From assembly GCF_900143185.1 (NCBI RefSeq), contig NZ_FSRQ01000001.1:558001-622000 (forward strand): a stretch of 64,000 nt of DNA. The letters run 5' to 3'. Positions within the stretch are counted from its first letter, which is position 1, and every line of letters starts with the position of its first letter. A program made the position numbers and the translations under genes. The notes under the pieces were generated by a model. That model was given only the letters and a program-made list of their open reading frames with translations, searched no databases and had not been told where the DNA came from. This DNA is from Chryseobacterium scophthalmum (GTDB taxonomy: Bacteria > Bacteroidota > Bacteroidia > Flavobacteriales > Weeksellaceae). Below are positions 8,227 through 17,170 of the stretch, piece after piece.

Positions 8227-8886
8227 TTAGTTTGAGTAATCTCTTCTTCCAAAAATTGCAGATCCTACACGCACAGAATTGGCACCGCATTCAATGGCGA
8301 TCGGGAAGTCATCACTCATTCCCATCGATAATGTTTCCAGTTTTTTGATTTGGCTTAGTTCATCAAACAGATTTTTTAAAACTGAAAATTCTTTTTTGAT
8401 TTGATTTTCATCTTCAGTAAAAGTTGCCATTCCCATCAAACCTGTAATTTCGATATTGGGAAAATCTCCATTAATAAATTTTTGAAATAAACCTTTAGCT
8501 TCAGAAATCTCAAGTCCGAATTTTGTGTCTTCTTCAGCAATTTTTACCTGAAGTAAAACTTTTATTTTACGGTTGTGTTTTCCCGCTTCTTTGTTGATTT
8601 CATTTAAAACCTTTTCAGAATCTACACTTTGAATGGTATCAACAAACTCTGCAATATATTTTACTTTGTTGGTCTGAAGGTGCCCGATGATATGCCATTG
8701 AATATCTTTCGGAAGGAGTGGGTATTTCTCAACCAATTCCTGAACTTTATTTTCACCAAAAACTTTCTGTCCCAAATCATAAACCTCCTTAATAGCAGAA
8801 GAAGGATGCGTTTTTGAAACGGCAACCAATTGTACATTTTCCGGAAGACGGCTTTTTATATCTCTGTAATTTTCCTGAATACTCAT
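8227..8886 (-). CDS. YggS/PROSC-family PLP homeostasis protein
   Basis: This 219-residue single-domain protein has the alanine-racemase-like barrel of the YggS family. It has LVAVSKTHPSSAIKEVYDLGQKVFGENKVQEL, where the Lys of VSKTH binds PLP, then WHIIGHLQTNKVKYI, LMGMATFTED, and LSMGMSDDFPIAIECGANSVRVGSAIFG at the end. These proteins buffer free pyridoxal phosphate and are not racemases. Its length is normal. The following response regulator lies 56 bases downstream on the same strand, so they may share a transcript. Confidence 0.95.
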   Translation of the reverse strand: MSIQENYRDIKSRLPENVQLVAVSKTHPSSAIKEVYDLGQKVFGENKVQELVEKYPLLPKDIQWHIIGHLQTNKVKYIAEFVDTIQSVDSEKVLNEINKEAGKHNRKIKVLLQVKIAEEDTKFGLEISEAKGLFQKFINGDFPNIEITGLMGMATFTEDENQIKKEFSVLKNLFDELSQIKKLETLSMGMSDDFPIAIECGANSVRVGSAIFGRRDYSN

Positions 8887-8940
8887 AACTGCAAATTTCT
8901 GAATTTTAAAATAAATTTTAAGGATTTAAATAATTTTTTA

Positions 8941-9051
8941 AACCATTAAGGTTTTATTAAGGAGTTAAGAATATTAAGTTGAGCTTTGCTTTTTTAAAAT
9001 CTATTTGATTTTTCTTAATGATGCTTAACTTCTTAAATTTCCTTAATGGTT
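8941..9051. repeat. Imperfect inverted repeat (about 28-base arms)
   Basis: Arms starting AACCATTAAGG..GGAGTTAAG (from 8941) and CTTAACTTCTTAA..CCTTAATGGTT (to 9051) are imperfect inverted copies around an AT-rich loop. It fills the gap between the deacetylase 3' end and the yggS start. It looks like a small palindromic interspersed element. Confidence 0.6.
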
Positions 9052-9103
9052 CAATTTTAAAAGTTATTATTGTAAAATATTTATAAAATCTGTGTGAGAA
9101 ATA

Positions 9104-9967
9104 TTAATTCAAAATCTCATTGATTTTCGGATAAGCCGAAACTTTTCTGAAAACAAATCGGTTTGATTTCTGTAGTTTTTCGATAAATAAATCAAGCTCG
9201 TTAATCGAATCTGAATCGTTAAGATATTGATCATGGGTAAGCAAAACCAAATGTCTTGATGTTTTTTCAAGGTCATTAAAGAAAATACTGTCTACTTTTT
9301 TAAGCATTGCTTCATGATTTCCTTTTAAAGTCATTTTATTAGTCGGTTTCCATTCCAGATCCCAACCGATCACTTTGTAACCTGCACTTTTTAGTCTGTC
9401 TGCAGCCGCAGAAGAACTTTTTATATCGGTAACATTAATATTATTGAGTCTCCAAATATTTCTTCCGGGTGTTCTTGCGATTTTTCCGGGGAGTTTTAAA
9501 CTGTCTTTGGCAATATTAAAATCATTAACTACCGCTGCAGGATTTTTGTAAAATTCTGAATATTTGTTGTGTGCATGAGTATGACTGTGATTAGCAAGCT
9601 CGATTAAATGATCGATTCTCATTTTTTCGAGATCTTCTTTTTGCTTTCTACTGTCTGTTGCATGTTTTCCGACAAGAAAAGCTGTTGCACAAACGTTTCT
9701 TTTGTGTAATATTTTTAAAAGATTTTCGGTGCCGCGATTTGGGCCATCGTCGAAGGTAAGGTAAATCACTCTTTTATCTGTGGGTACATTTTCATCATCT
9801 ATTTTGGAGACTTTTGCGACGGGAGGCAGTTTGACAAGAACTTTTTCAGTTTCTTTTACTTCGGTTTTCTGGTTGCATCCTGTAAATAGGGTTGATGTTA
9901 CAGTCATCGCTGTAATCATCCTTAGAAAAGTCTTGCCTACAGACTTTTCCGCAAAAGTTTTTTTCAT
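9104..9967 (-). CDS. Polysaccharide deacetylase (NodB-like) lipoprotein
   Basis: A 287-residue protein. The N-terminus has a charged start, a hydrophobic stretch and a lipobox-like STLFTGC, so it is probably lipid-anchored. The NodB domain begins at VIYLTFDDGPNRGT (the first D of TFDDGP is the catalytic base). A metal-binding HSHTH follows in LANHSHTHAHNKY, and RTPGRNIWRL and LLTHDQY complete the usual motif series. The family removes acetyl or formyl groups from polysaccharide amino sugars such as chitin or peptidoglycan GlcNAc. The substrate is not evident. It stands alone, divergent from nothing and preceded by an AT-rich gap. Confidence 0.88.
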   Translation of the reverse strand: MKKTFAEKSVGKTFLRMITAMTVTSTLFTGCNQKTEVKETEKVLVKLPPVAKVSKIDDENVPTDKRVIYLTFDDGPNRGTENLLKILHKRNVCATAFLVGKHATDSRKQKEDLEKMRIDHLIELANHSHTHAHNKYSEFYKNPAAVVNDFNIAKDSLKLPGKIARTPGRNIWRLNNINVTDIKSSSAAADRLKSAGYKVIGWDLEWKPTNKMTLKGNHEAMLKKVDSIFFNDLEKTSRHLVLLTHDQYLNDSDSINELDLFIEKLQKSNRFVFRKVSAYPKINEILN

Positions 9968-10081
9968 AAAAATTGATGGAAATTAAGTTGTTAAAAATTG
10001 TTAAATTTTACAAATTTTAGTTAACAAAGATAATGCCAATTTTTATATAAATATCACTTTTTAAGGATTTTTTAATTAAAA

Positions 10082-10813
10082 TTATTTACTTAAATATTTT
10101 TTTAGCTGAATAGCATTTTTTACTGCTGCATTTCCCCAAGTGTTATTAAAAAAGATAAAGCCTTTCTTTCCTGATTTTAAGATGTTTTCACTTAAATATT
10201 TTATTTCATCTTCAGAATATTCAGATTTATAAAGGATTGGTTTTCCGTGAAGACGGTAATAGAATAGTTCAGAATGATTGGTAATGAAATCATCAGGAAG
10301 ATTTCCTGGAAAGCTTACTCCCGAAAAGATTATATTTTTTGAATTTAAAATTTTGTAAATCTCATCACGCCACCATGATTCATGACGAAATTCAATGACA
10401 TTCAAATAATGAAAATCTAAATTATTTAAAATTAAATTCAGATTCTCTTCTGTATTTTTAAACGATGGTGGAAACTGGTATAAAAATCCTGAGAGTTTTT
10501 CACCTAAATTATTTTGAATATGTAAGCAGAATTCTAAAATTTCTTCTTTGCAATCTTTCAATCGTTTTTCGTGAGAGATTGTTTTAGGAATTTTAATGAA
10601 AAATCTAAAATTGACAGGAGTTTCATCAAACCATTTTTGTAATGTTTTTGCGGTTGGCTTTCTGTAAAATGTAGAATTAATTTCTACAGCATTAAACTCT
10701 TTTGAATATAAAATTAAAAAGTCTTTACTTTTAGCATCTTCAGGGTACAAAGAACCTTTCCAATCGTTGTTATAGAAACCTGAACAGCCAATGTAAAAAC
10801 TATCTTTTTTCAT
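10082..10813 (-). CDS. DUF72 domain protein
   Basis: This 243-residue protein matches the DUF72 family along its length: FYIGCSGFYNNDWKGSLYPE at the start, EINSTFYRKP, FIKIPKTISHEKRL, GFLYQFPPSF, VIEFRHESWW, and FYYRLHGKP / GFIFFNNTWGNAAVKNA near the end. The fold is a TIM barrel with conserved Glu, His and Arg residues. The reaction is unknown. It is monocistronic, and I see no clear terminator in the 113 bases that follow. Confidence 0.9.
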   Translation of the reverse strand: MKKDSFYIGCSGFYNNDWKGSLYPEDAKSKDFLILYSKEFNAVEINSTFYRKPTAKTLQKWFDETPVNFRFFIKIPKTISHEKRLKDCKEEILEFCLHIQNNLGEKLSGFLYQFPPSFKNTEENLNLILNNLDFHYLNVIEFRHESWWRDEIYKILNSKNIIFSGVSFPGNLPDDFITNHSELFYYRLHGKPILYKSEYSEDEIKYLSENILKSGKKGFIFFNNTWGNAAVKNAIQLKKYLSK

Positions 10814-10903
10814 ACTTTAATTTAACTGTTTTGGTTTAGATTATTTAAAAGAAATAAAATTTTAGGGCTTTTTTTTAGATATTTGATAAAAAAAAACCTA
10901 TAT

Positions 10904-10962
10904 TTATAGAAATAAGTAAAAATTATCTTTTCTAAAATTAAAATTCCTTCTTATTTCTATAA
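10904..10962. repeat. Perfect 13-base inverted repeat upstream of the SnoaL-like gene
   Basis: TTATAGAAATAAG (10904-10916) and CTTATTTCTATAA (10950-10962) are exact inverted copies 33 bases apart, just before a TAnnTTTG promoter box. They could be operator half-sites or a terminator for transcription coming from upstream. Confidence 0.5.
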
Positions 10963-10980
10963 CCTGAAAAATGTAAAAAA

Positions 10981-10988
10981 TACATTTG
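10981..10988 (+). promoter_or_regulatory. -7 promoter box of the SnoaL-like gene
   Basis: TACATTTG matches TAnnTTTG. It would give a leader of about 115 bases that contains an imperfect hairpin with ATGCAT arms (11027-11057). No clear -33 TTG is present. Confidence 0.45.
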
Positions 10989-11111
10989 CAGGAAGAATTA
11001 ATTGATCTGTAAATCCATCTCTTTTCATGCATTTATTTGTAAAAAAAATAGATGCATAGATTATACCATTTATGACATATAAATTATGAAAACCAAAAAA
11101 ACATTTTAAAA

Positions 11112-12086
11112 ATGAAAAAATTATCTCTACTTGTAATTACAATACTTACATTTTATTCTTGCAATCAATCAAAAGAAAACAAACAAACAATGATTAAAAA
11201 AGAAAACACAAAATCCGAATACACACAACTGGTACGAGAAAACGGAGCTGCATTTCATATCAACTTTAGTGCGGGAGATTTTGATAAAAACGGCTTGTTG
11301 GTAACGGAAGACATTTATGTCAACTCAAACAATTCTATTTTGGTAGGCCGAGACAATTTTGTAACCCGAATTAAGCGTTACGACGGTCCATTTCCCGGAA
11401 TGAAACTAGCCGACCGAATTGTTATTGTTGAAGACAATATTGCTGCCGTTCATTATTTATTACAAGGTAAGCAAAACGGAAAATACGGCGACCTGGAACC
11501 TACCGGAAAAAATGTGGAGGCAATGAGTGCCGAATTTTTTGTAATGGACGAAAATGGTCTGATGAAAGACTTGCTTACTATCACACAATTGGATAAGTTA
11601 AAAGCACAGATAAAAGGTGAAGAAACCGTTAAAGAACATCAACAAGTGACGCTTTATCCCATTGATAATTCAGTACCGAAAGAAACCACGGCAAAAACGA
11701 CTGATTTGTATATAAGACATTTTAATTTTCGCAATTGGGAAGGTTTACAAAAGCTTTTCGCAGATAATATTAAAGTGAATATGAATGGAGAAATGCTTGA
11801 AGGTGCCGATACATTTATAAAAAGAATAAAAAGTCGTGTCGCTTCATTTTCAAACATCACCTACCAACTTGACAGAAGCGTTGTAGAAGCCAATCGATCG
11901 TCTATTGGATATACGATGCACGGCAAGCACGATGGCGTTTTTAATTATAAAAATAATACGTATCAACCTACACAAAAAGACTTTGAAATAAGAGAGGCAC
12001 TGCATATCGAAGTGGGTGCAGATGGAAAAATAAAATCTATCATCGTTATTTCTAATCAGGATGAGTTTTTGAATGTGGTAAAATGA
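11112..12086 (+). CDS. Two-domain SnoaL/NTF2-like lipoprotein
   Basis: A 324-residue protein with a short signal peptide and lipobox (LTFYSC, Cys at about 17), so probably lipid-anchored. Two NTF2/SnoaL-like halves are visible. The first is around residues 38-165 (SAGDFDKNGLLVTEDIYVNSNNSI..VGRDNFVTRI..). The second is around 190-324 (FNFRNWEGLQKLFADNIKVNMNGEMLEGADTFIKRI..). Members are cone-shaped ligand-binding or isomerase folds; no catalytic set is evident. About seven of twelve Arg codons are CGN, whereas neighbouring genes mostly use AGA, which suggests a different history. It is monocistronic and ends at a terminator overlapping copA. Confidence 0.75.
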   Translation: MKKLSLLVITILTFYSCNQSKENKQTMIKKENTKSEYTQLVRENGAAFHINFSAGDFDKNGLLVTEDIYVNSNNSILVGRDNFVTRIKRYDGPFPGMKLADRIVIVEDNIAAVHYLLQGKQNGKYGDLEPTGKNVEAMSAEFFVMDENGLMKDLLTITQLDKLKAQIKGEETVKEHQQVTLYPIDNSVPKETTAKTTDLYIRHFNFRNWEGLQKLFADNIKVNMNGEMLEGADTFIKRIKSRVASFSNITYQLDRSVVEANRSSIGYTMHGKHDGVFNYKNNTYQPTQKDFEIREALHIEVGADGKIKSIIVISNQDEFLNVVK

Positions 12087-12160
12087 TCAAAGCTAAAAGC
12101 AGAGCTAAATAAAAAACATCATTTAAACATAAAGATACAACCTAAATATTTGCTGGAAAT

Positions 12161-12196
12161 AAAACTTCTCACTCTAATCAGAGTGAGAAGTTTTTA
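12161..12196 (+). terminator. Terminator overlapping the copA stop codon, bidirectional
   Basis: A perfect 15-base stem AAAACTTCTCACTCT / AGAGTGAGAAGTTTT with a 4-base loop and a T-run. The copA stop codon (12174-12176) and its last codons lie within the hairpin. Confidence 0.85.
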
Positions 12197-14930
12197 TATC
12201 TAAATCTACAGAATTCAGTCGTAATGAATTTAAAATCACCGATAAAGAACTAAGACTCATTGCCGCTGCTGCAATCATTGGTGATAAAAGAATTCCGAAA
12301 AATGGATACAACAATCCTGCTGCAACCGGGATTCCTAAAACATTGTAGATAAAAGCAAAGAACAGGTTTTCTTTAATGTTTCTTAAGAGTTTTTCGCTTA
12401 ATATTTTTGCTTTGGCAATTCCTAAAATATCACCTTTTAGTAATGTGATTTCTGCAGTTTCTATCGCAACATCAGTTCCTGTTCCCATTGCAATTCCGAC
12501 GTTGGATTGTGCTAAAGCAGGAGAGTCGTTAATTCCGTCTCCGGTCATGGCTACTATTTTTCCCTGTTCCTGAAGTTTTTTCACTTCATTTAATTTATCT
12601 TCAGGAAGACAGCTTGCTTTGTAATTTTTAATTCCTAATTCATCTGCAACAGCTTTTGCGGTATTTTCGTTGTCACCGGTCATCATAATCACTTCGATCC
12701 CTTCATTCATTAAATGCTGAACAGCTTTTCTGGAACTTTCTTTAATTTTATCGCTGAAACTTACAAAACCTAAAGTCTCATTTTCCTGAGCAATATAAGA
12801 AAGGGTATGTGCTTTTGACTGAACTTCTTTCGCTTTTAATTTTAAATTTTCCGGAATTTGAATTCCATTAGAAACTAAAAGGTTTTCGTTTCCTAAATAA
12901 ACAGTTTTTCCATTAATGATTCCTTTCACGCCTTTACCGGAAATGTTTTCGAATTTTTCAACTTTTTCAGCTGAAATATGATCGGCTTTTGCTTTCTTGA
13001 TGACAGCACTTGATAAAGGGTGTTCTGAGTTTTGATTTAAAGAATAAGCTAATTTTAAAATTGTATTTTCAGAAGAATTATTAATAGTTTCGATGTGTTC
13101 TAAAGATGGTTTTCCTTCGGTTAAAGTTCCCGTTTTATCTGTAATTAAGACGTTTACTTTGTGCATTAATTCAAGCGCTTCGGCATTTTTTATAAGAATT
13201 CCGTTTTTAGCGCCTTTACCGATTCCGACCATCAGAGACATCGGAGTAGCCAAGCCTAAAGCACATGGGCAAGCCACAATGAGAACCGCAACTGCATTAA
13301 TAAAAGCAAATAGAGTTTTCTGGCCTTCTGGGCCGAAAAATTGCCATAAAATAAAAGTAACAACAGCAACAACAATAACTGTCGGAACAAAAACTTTAGC
13401 CACTTTATCAGTCAGTTTTTGGATCGGAGCACGGCTTCTGCTTGCGTCGTTCACCATTTTTATAATCTTTGAAAGCAAAGTTTCGTCACCTACTTTTTCT
13501 GCTTTCATCAGGAAAACCTGATTTCCATTGATTGTTCCTGAAGTTACCTGATCATCAATATTTTTCTCAACAGGAATCGGTTCTCCGGTAATCATGCTTT
13601 CGTCAACTACAGAATTTCCTTCGATTATTTTTCCGTCAACAGGAATTTTTTCACCTGGTTTTACTTTCAATAGGTCTCCAATTTTTACTTCAGAAAGCGG
13701 AACTCTTTTTTCTTCATTATTTACAATTAAATTAGCTTCATCAGGAGAAAGATTCATCAATTCTTTGATGGCATTTCCTGTTTTTTTGTGCGCTAAAGCT
13801 TCCATTAACTGACCTAAAATAACCAAAGTCAGAATAACGGAAACGGCTTCAAAATATAATGGTGCTTTTTGATTGTGACCTTGTATTTCATGAGGAAGCA
13901 AATCTGGGAAAATTAAAGCAACGATGCTGAAAATAAAGGCTGCAGCAACACCTAAAGCAATTAAGCTGAACATATTCAGGTTCCATGTTTTAAATGAAAC
14001 CCAACCTCTTTTCATAATAAACCACCCGGAATAAAATAAAACAGGAATTGTTAAAATCAATTCAAAAATCCCCTGAATATCATGTGAAAAAGGAAAATCA
14101 ATCAACATTCCACCCATCGAAAGAATAAAAACGGGAATAGTGAAAACCAAAGAAATAATAAATTTTCTTTTTAAAATAAGATAAGTATCATCAGTTTCTT
14201 CTTCGCCTTTTTCGGGATATTTTACCAAATCCATTCCGCAAACCGGGCAGCCAACATTGCTGTCGTAAGTTTTATCACCTTCACAAAACATCGGACAGTA
14301 ATATCTTCCTGCCATATCATCCGTAACTTTTGGGGTTTCGTGTTGTTGATGATTGTGATGATGATGATGTGAATGGGAAGCTGAATTTTTAACCAAATCT
14401 TCGGTAATTTCTTCTAAATGCATGTGACAAACCGGGCAATCTGTTTTTTCTTCGTACACTTTATCGCCTTCGCAGAACATCGGACAATAAAAGCTTCCGA
14501 CATGGTCTTTGAAATTTTCAGGCAAGTTGGTAGAAGAATATGTTGGTTTATGATTAGGATCTTTTGCTAATTTTTCCTCGATCGGAACCAAATACATATT
14601 GCAATCAGGACATCTTTTTCCCTGTTGGAAATATACTTTATCACCCTCACATTCCATCGGGCAATAATAAACGGAAGAAGGTGAAACCCGGTCTTGAGGT
14701 TTTAGAAAAGTATTTTCAGGTTTATTGGGATCTTCTAATTTATAATTTCCAATTTCTGAAAGTGCTTTATTCAACTCATTCAGATCGATTTCTGCATCAG
14801 AAGTGATCTCAACAGAGCTGGTTTCAAGATTGACATCAGCCGAAATTCCGTTTACACTGTTCAGTTTTTCTGAAATTTTTTTCTGGCAACCAGAACAGGT
14901 CATTCCGAGGATATTATATTTTTGTAGCAT
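12174..14930 (-). CDS. copA: Copper-translocating P-type ATPase with one HMA and three HMBD modules
   Basis: 918 residues. Residues 1-70 form an HMA domain with the metal site MTCSGC (Cys12, Cys15). Three heavy-metal-binding modules of the YHS-like HMBD type follow: [17 protein letters not shown] (about 88), [17 protein letters not shown] (about 149) and [17 protein letters not shown] (about 210). A His-rich stretch lies between modules 2 and 3. The transport core has eight membrane segments, the phosphatase loop TGEP, the ion site CPC in [11 protein letters not shown], the phosphorylated Asp in DKTGTLT, the HP motif EHPLS, and GDGINDSP. The YN and MSLSS residues in the last segments are those of Cu+ (P1B-1) pumps, so it probably exports Cu+. 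It is monocistronic. Confidence 0.95.
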   Translation of the reverse strand: MLQKYNILGMTCSGCQKKISEKLNSVNGISADVNLETSSVEITSDAEIDLNELNKALSEIGNYKLEDPNKPENTFLKPQDRVSPSSVYYCPMECEGDKVYFQQGKRCPDCNMYLVPIEEKLAKDPNHKPTYSSTNLPENFKDHVGSFYCPMFCEGDKVYEEKTDCPVCHMHLEEITEDLVKNSASHSHHHHHNHQQHETPKVTDDMAGRYYCPMFCEGDKTYDSNVGCPVCGMDLVKYPEKGEEETDDTYLILKRKFIISLVFTIPVFILSMGGMLIDFPFSHDIQGIFELILTIPVLFYSGWFIMKRGWVSFKTWNLNMFSLIALGVAAAFIFSIVALIFPDLLPHEIQGHNQKAPLYFEAVSVILTLVILGQLMEALAHKKTGNAIKELMNLSPDEANLIVNNEEKRVPLSEVKIGDLLKVKPGEKIPVDGKIIEGNSVVDESMITGEPIPVEKNIDDQVTSGTINGNQVFLMKAEKVGDETLLSKIIKMVNDASRSRAPIQKLTDKVAKVFVPTVIVVAVVTFILWQFFGPEGQKTLFAFINAVAVLIVACPCALGLATPMSLMVGIGKGAKNGILIKNAEALELMHKVNVLITDKTGTLTEGKPSLEHIETINNSSENTILKLAYSLNQNSEHPLSSAVIKKAKADHISAEKVEKFENISGKGVKGIINGKTVYLGNENLLVSNGIQIPENLKLKAKEVQSKAHTLSYIAQENETLGFVSFSDKIKESSRKAVQHLMNEGIEVIMMTGDNENTAKAVADELGIKNYKASCLPEDKLNEVKKLQEQGKIVAMTGDGINDSPALAQSNVGIAMGTGTDVAIETAEITLLKGDILGIAKAKILSEKLLRNIKENLFFAFIYNVLGIPVAAGLLYPFFGILLSPMIAAAAMSLSSLSVILNSLRLNSVDLDIKTSHSD

Positions 14931-15063
14931 AAGTCATAATTTATGGTACAAATTTCCAAAATATAGATTGAAGGCTGTTACAGATTTAAGGATAATTGTT
15001 ATAAAATTTTGTGGTTGAAATTTTATAAATAGTATTAATAGAAAGTCTATTTAAAATAATTTG

Positions 15064-15233
15064 AGATTTAACCACAAAAGGAACAAAAGACAATTATAAA
15101 GTTATTATTAGATAATCAAAGTTCTCAAAAGAACAAAAAATCAAAGATTTTTAAAGGTTTTTGTGTGCTTTTTTCTCAATACTCATTAGCTAAATAGAAG
15201 CATCTAAATCTTTTGCCTCTTTTGTGGTTAAAT
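15064..15233. repeat. Long inverted-repeat element with 24-base terminal arms
   Basis: TTTAACCACAAAAGGAACAA.. (from 15064) and ..CCTCTTTTGTGGTTAAA (to 15233) are inverted copies matching in about 21 of 24 positions, enclosing about 120 bases with no coding potential. It accounts for most of the 14931-15241 gap. The form is MITE-like. Confidence 0.6.
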
Positions 15234-15241
15234 AAAAAGTT

Positions 15242-15886
15242 TTATTGAGCAATTTTTTTAATATCTGCTACTTCCAGAATTTGTTTTGAATAGCCTTTTT
15301 CTGAAATATTAATCATTGCTCTACCGACTTCTTGTAGTGTTAATGAGCTTTTCGGAAAAAGTGTAGGGTAGAATGCTCCGAAAATTTTAAAAATAGTCTT
15401 TACGTTTTTCTGCTCTTTAAAATGTTTCATAAAACCTGGTCGGAAATTGTATTGTCCTTTAAAATTCAATTTCATTAAGGCATTTTCAGTTTTTCCTTTT
15501 ACTCTTGCCCACATTACTTTACCTTTTTCTGTGCTGTCTGTACTTTTACCGGATATATAATTGAATGTCATATTTGGGTTCAAATCCAACAGGGTTTTAG
15601 CAAAATGAAGAGTAGTGTCAAAAGTTATTTTTGTGTATTTGTCTTCGTCTAAACCTATCGAACTAATTCCGGCACAATAAAAACAGGCATCATAGTCTGT
15701 CAACTGATCATGGAAATTGTCTAACTGTAAAAAATCACTGATGATAAGTTCTTTCAGTTTAGGATGATTTATTCCACAAGATTTACGACTTACGCTTAGT
15801 ATTTCGGATACTTTATTGTTTTGAAGGCATTCAATTAAAACGCCTTCTCCAACCATTCCTGTTGTTCCAGTAATTATTATTTTCAC
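15242..15886 (-). CDS. Atypical SDR / NAD(P)-binding epimerase-like protein
   Basis: A 214-residue Rossmann protein that starts with the nucleotide loop MKIIITGTTGMVGEGVLIECL. It continues with ACFYCAGISSIGLDEDKYTKITFDTTLHFAKTLLDLNP and FNYISGKSTDSTEKGKVMWARVKGKTENAL. The latter is in the position of the SDR catalytic region, but the strict YxxxK is not obvious. This fits the atypical SDR (NmrA/HSCARG-like) branch with unknown substrate. It follows the HMA-AraC gene by 50 bases on the same strand and may be the third gene of that operon. Confidence 0.82.
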   Translation of the reverse strand: MKIIITGTTGMVGEGVLIECLQNNKVSEILSVSRKSCGINHPKLKELIISDFLQLDNFHDQLTDYDACFYCAGISSIGLDEDKYTKITFDTTLHFAKTLLDLNPNMTFNYISGKSTDSTEKGKVMWARVKGKTENALMKLNFKGQYNFRPGFMKHFKEQKNVKTIFKIFGAFYPTLFPKSSLTLQEVGRAMINISEKGYSKQILEVADIKKIAQ

Positions 15887-15936
15887 TTTGTTGTATTTTG
15901 TGTTTTCTTTATTTGGCTTTAAAACTTTGGTTTTTT

Positions 15937-16521
15937 TTATTGATCTTTAGTATCAGTTTCTTGCACCATATCCAAAGATCTTCTGTTATGAACTTTCAGT
16001 TTTTTAAATTCCGTAGGTGTAAATCCTGTAGTGCTTCTAAATTGTGATGATAAATGTTGCACACTTTTGTAGCCTAGTTTTCCGGCAATTTCTGTTAAAT
16101 TGAATTCATTATAAAGAAGAAGTTCTTTTACTTTTTCAATTTTCTGAAGAATAAAAAACTGCTCAACCGTAATGTTTTCATTTTGTGAAAAGGCTTTTGA
16201 TAATGAACTGTAATCTTTATGGAATTCTACACTTAAAAATTTCGACAGTAAAAAGTTTTCATCAATATCAAGTTTTCCGATTTTAATGATGATCAGGTTT
16301 TTAATTTTATCGACTAATTGGTGCGTTGCATCTTTTATTCTTTCAAAACCTGTTTCCTCTAATCGATTTTCAATGAATTGAATGTCTGCTTTTGAAACTT
16401 CACCCTCGGTTTCTACTTCACCTAAGCTAATTTGAGTAATCTTTATATTACGTTCATTAAAAATATTTGAAACTGCAGCAATACATCTTCCACAGACCAT
16501 ATTTTTTATGAAAATTTTCAT
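15937..16521 (-). CDS. AraC-family regulator with N-terminal HMA-like metal-binding domain
   Basis: A 194-residue fusion. Residues 1-70 have the shape of a ferredoxin-like HMA domain, with MKIFIKNMVCGRCIAAVSNIF carrying the CxxC pair Cys10/Cys13 and a predicted second half ending VSKADIQFIENRLEETGF. Residues 105-185 are an AraC DNA-binding domain: VEQFFILQKIEKVKELLLYNEFNLTEIAGKLGYKSVQHLSSQFRSTTGFTPTEFKKL. A metal-responsive transcription factor is the natural inference, and the copper ATPase lies 1 kb downstream on the same strand. It overlaps the thioesterase gene upstream by four bases, so the two are translationally coupled. Confidence 0.88.
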   Translation of the reverse strand: MKIFIKNMVCGRCIAAVSNIFNERNIKITQISLGEVETEGEVSKADIQFIENRLEETGFERIKDATHQLVDKIKNLIIIKIGKLDIDENFLLSKFLSVEFHKDYSSLSKAFSQNENITVEQFFILQKIEKVKELLLYNEFNLTEIAGKLGYKSVQHLSSQFRSTTGFTPTEFKKLKVHNRRSLDMVQETDTKDQ

Positions 16522-16913
16522 AATGAATTGTTCAGTCTGTCTTTCACAAATTCTACTTTTGTTTTTCCGTGTGCTGCAGGATTACCGTTTTCATCAAGAT
16601 TCACCATTACAATTTTATCAACGGTGATGATTGTTTGATGGGTCATTTTATTTCTTACATCACATTTCAGTGTAAGAGAAGTGGAGCCAAAAGATGAAAC
16701 TTCAATTCCAATTTCGATAATATCGCCCTGTTTTGCTGAACTCACAAAATTTATTTCTGAAATAAACTTGGTAACTACTTTTTTATTTTCCAACTGAATC
16801 ACCGCGTATAAGGCTGCTTCTTCATCAATCCATTGTAATAGTTTTCCTCCGAATAATGATTGGTTTGGGTTTAGATCTTCTGGTTTTACCCATTTTCGAG
16901 TATGATAATTCAT
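16518..16913 (-). CDS. Hotdog-fold acyl-CoA thioesterase (YciA/BACH type)
   Basis: A 131-residue hotdog protein with the family signature NPNQSLFGGKLLQWIDEEAALYAV. The Asp of WIDEEAA is the catalytic residue and the preceding Asn lies in the conserved N-x-x-G/L-FGG turn. SAKQGDIIEIGIEVSSFGSTSLTLKCDV forms the central strands. It hydrolyses acyl-CoA to free acid and CoA; chain-length preference is not evident. It is first in the operon with the HMA-AraC regulator (four-base ATGA overlap). A near-perfect promoter precedes it. Why a thioesterase is tied to a metal-type regulator is unclear. Confidence 0.9.
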   Translation of the reverse strand: MNYHTRKWVKPEDLNPNQSLFGGKLLQWIDEEAALYAVIQLENKKVVTKFISEINFVSSAKQGDIIEIGIEVSSFGSTSLTLKCDVRNKMTHQTIITVDKIVMVNLDENGNPAAHGKTKVEFVKDRLNNSL

Positions 16914-16932
16914 TTTATGATTATTTTCAGTA

Positions 16933-16963
16933 CAAATTTAGTTTTAAAAAAAAGCTTTTCAAA
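16933..16963 (-). promoter_or_regulatory. Promoter of the thioesterase / HMA-AraC operon
   Basis: On the reverse strand, TTTG (16960-16963), a 19-base gap and TAAATTTG (16933-16940) match the Bacteroidota consensus exactly, about 20 bases before the start codon. Confidence 0.75.
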
Positions 16964-17082
16964 AGATTATTTAATGAAAAATTCATCATTTTTTTGCAAT
17001 ATTATTACAAGTTTTGAATAGAAGTGAATTAAACCTTTAAAAAGTTTTGATTTGAAGTTTTTAATTGTATCTTGCACCTGTT

Positions 17083-17090
17083 TATATTTG
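17083..17090 (+). promoter_or_regulatory. -7 promoter box of the RRM gene
   Basis: TATATTTG matches TAnnTTTG. Transcription would start near 17097, giving a leader of about 75 AT-rich bases. Confidence 0.5.
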
Positions 17091-17170
17091 GAATCAATAT
17101 CATGTTCATTATTATGTTGCTTTTCTTTTATATACCAATTTTATATATTAATTTTTAATTTTTTTTTAAA

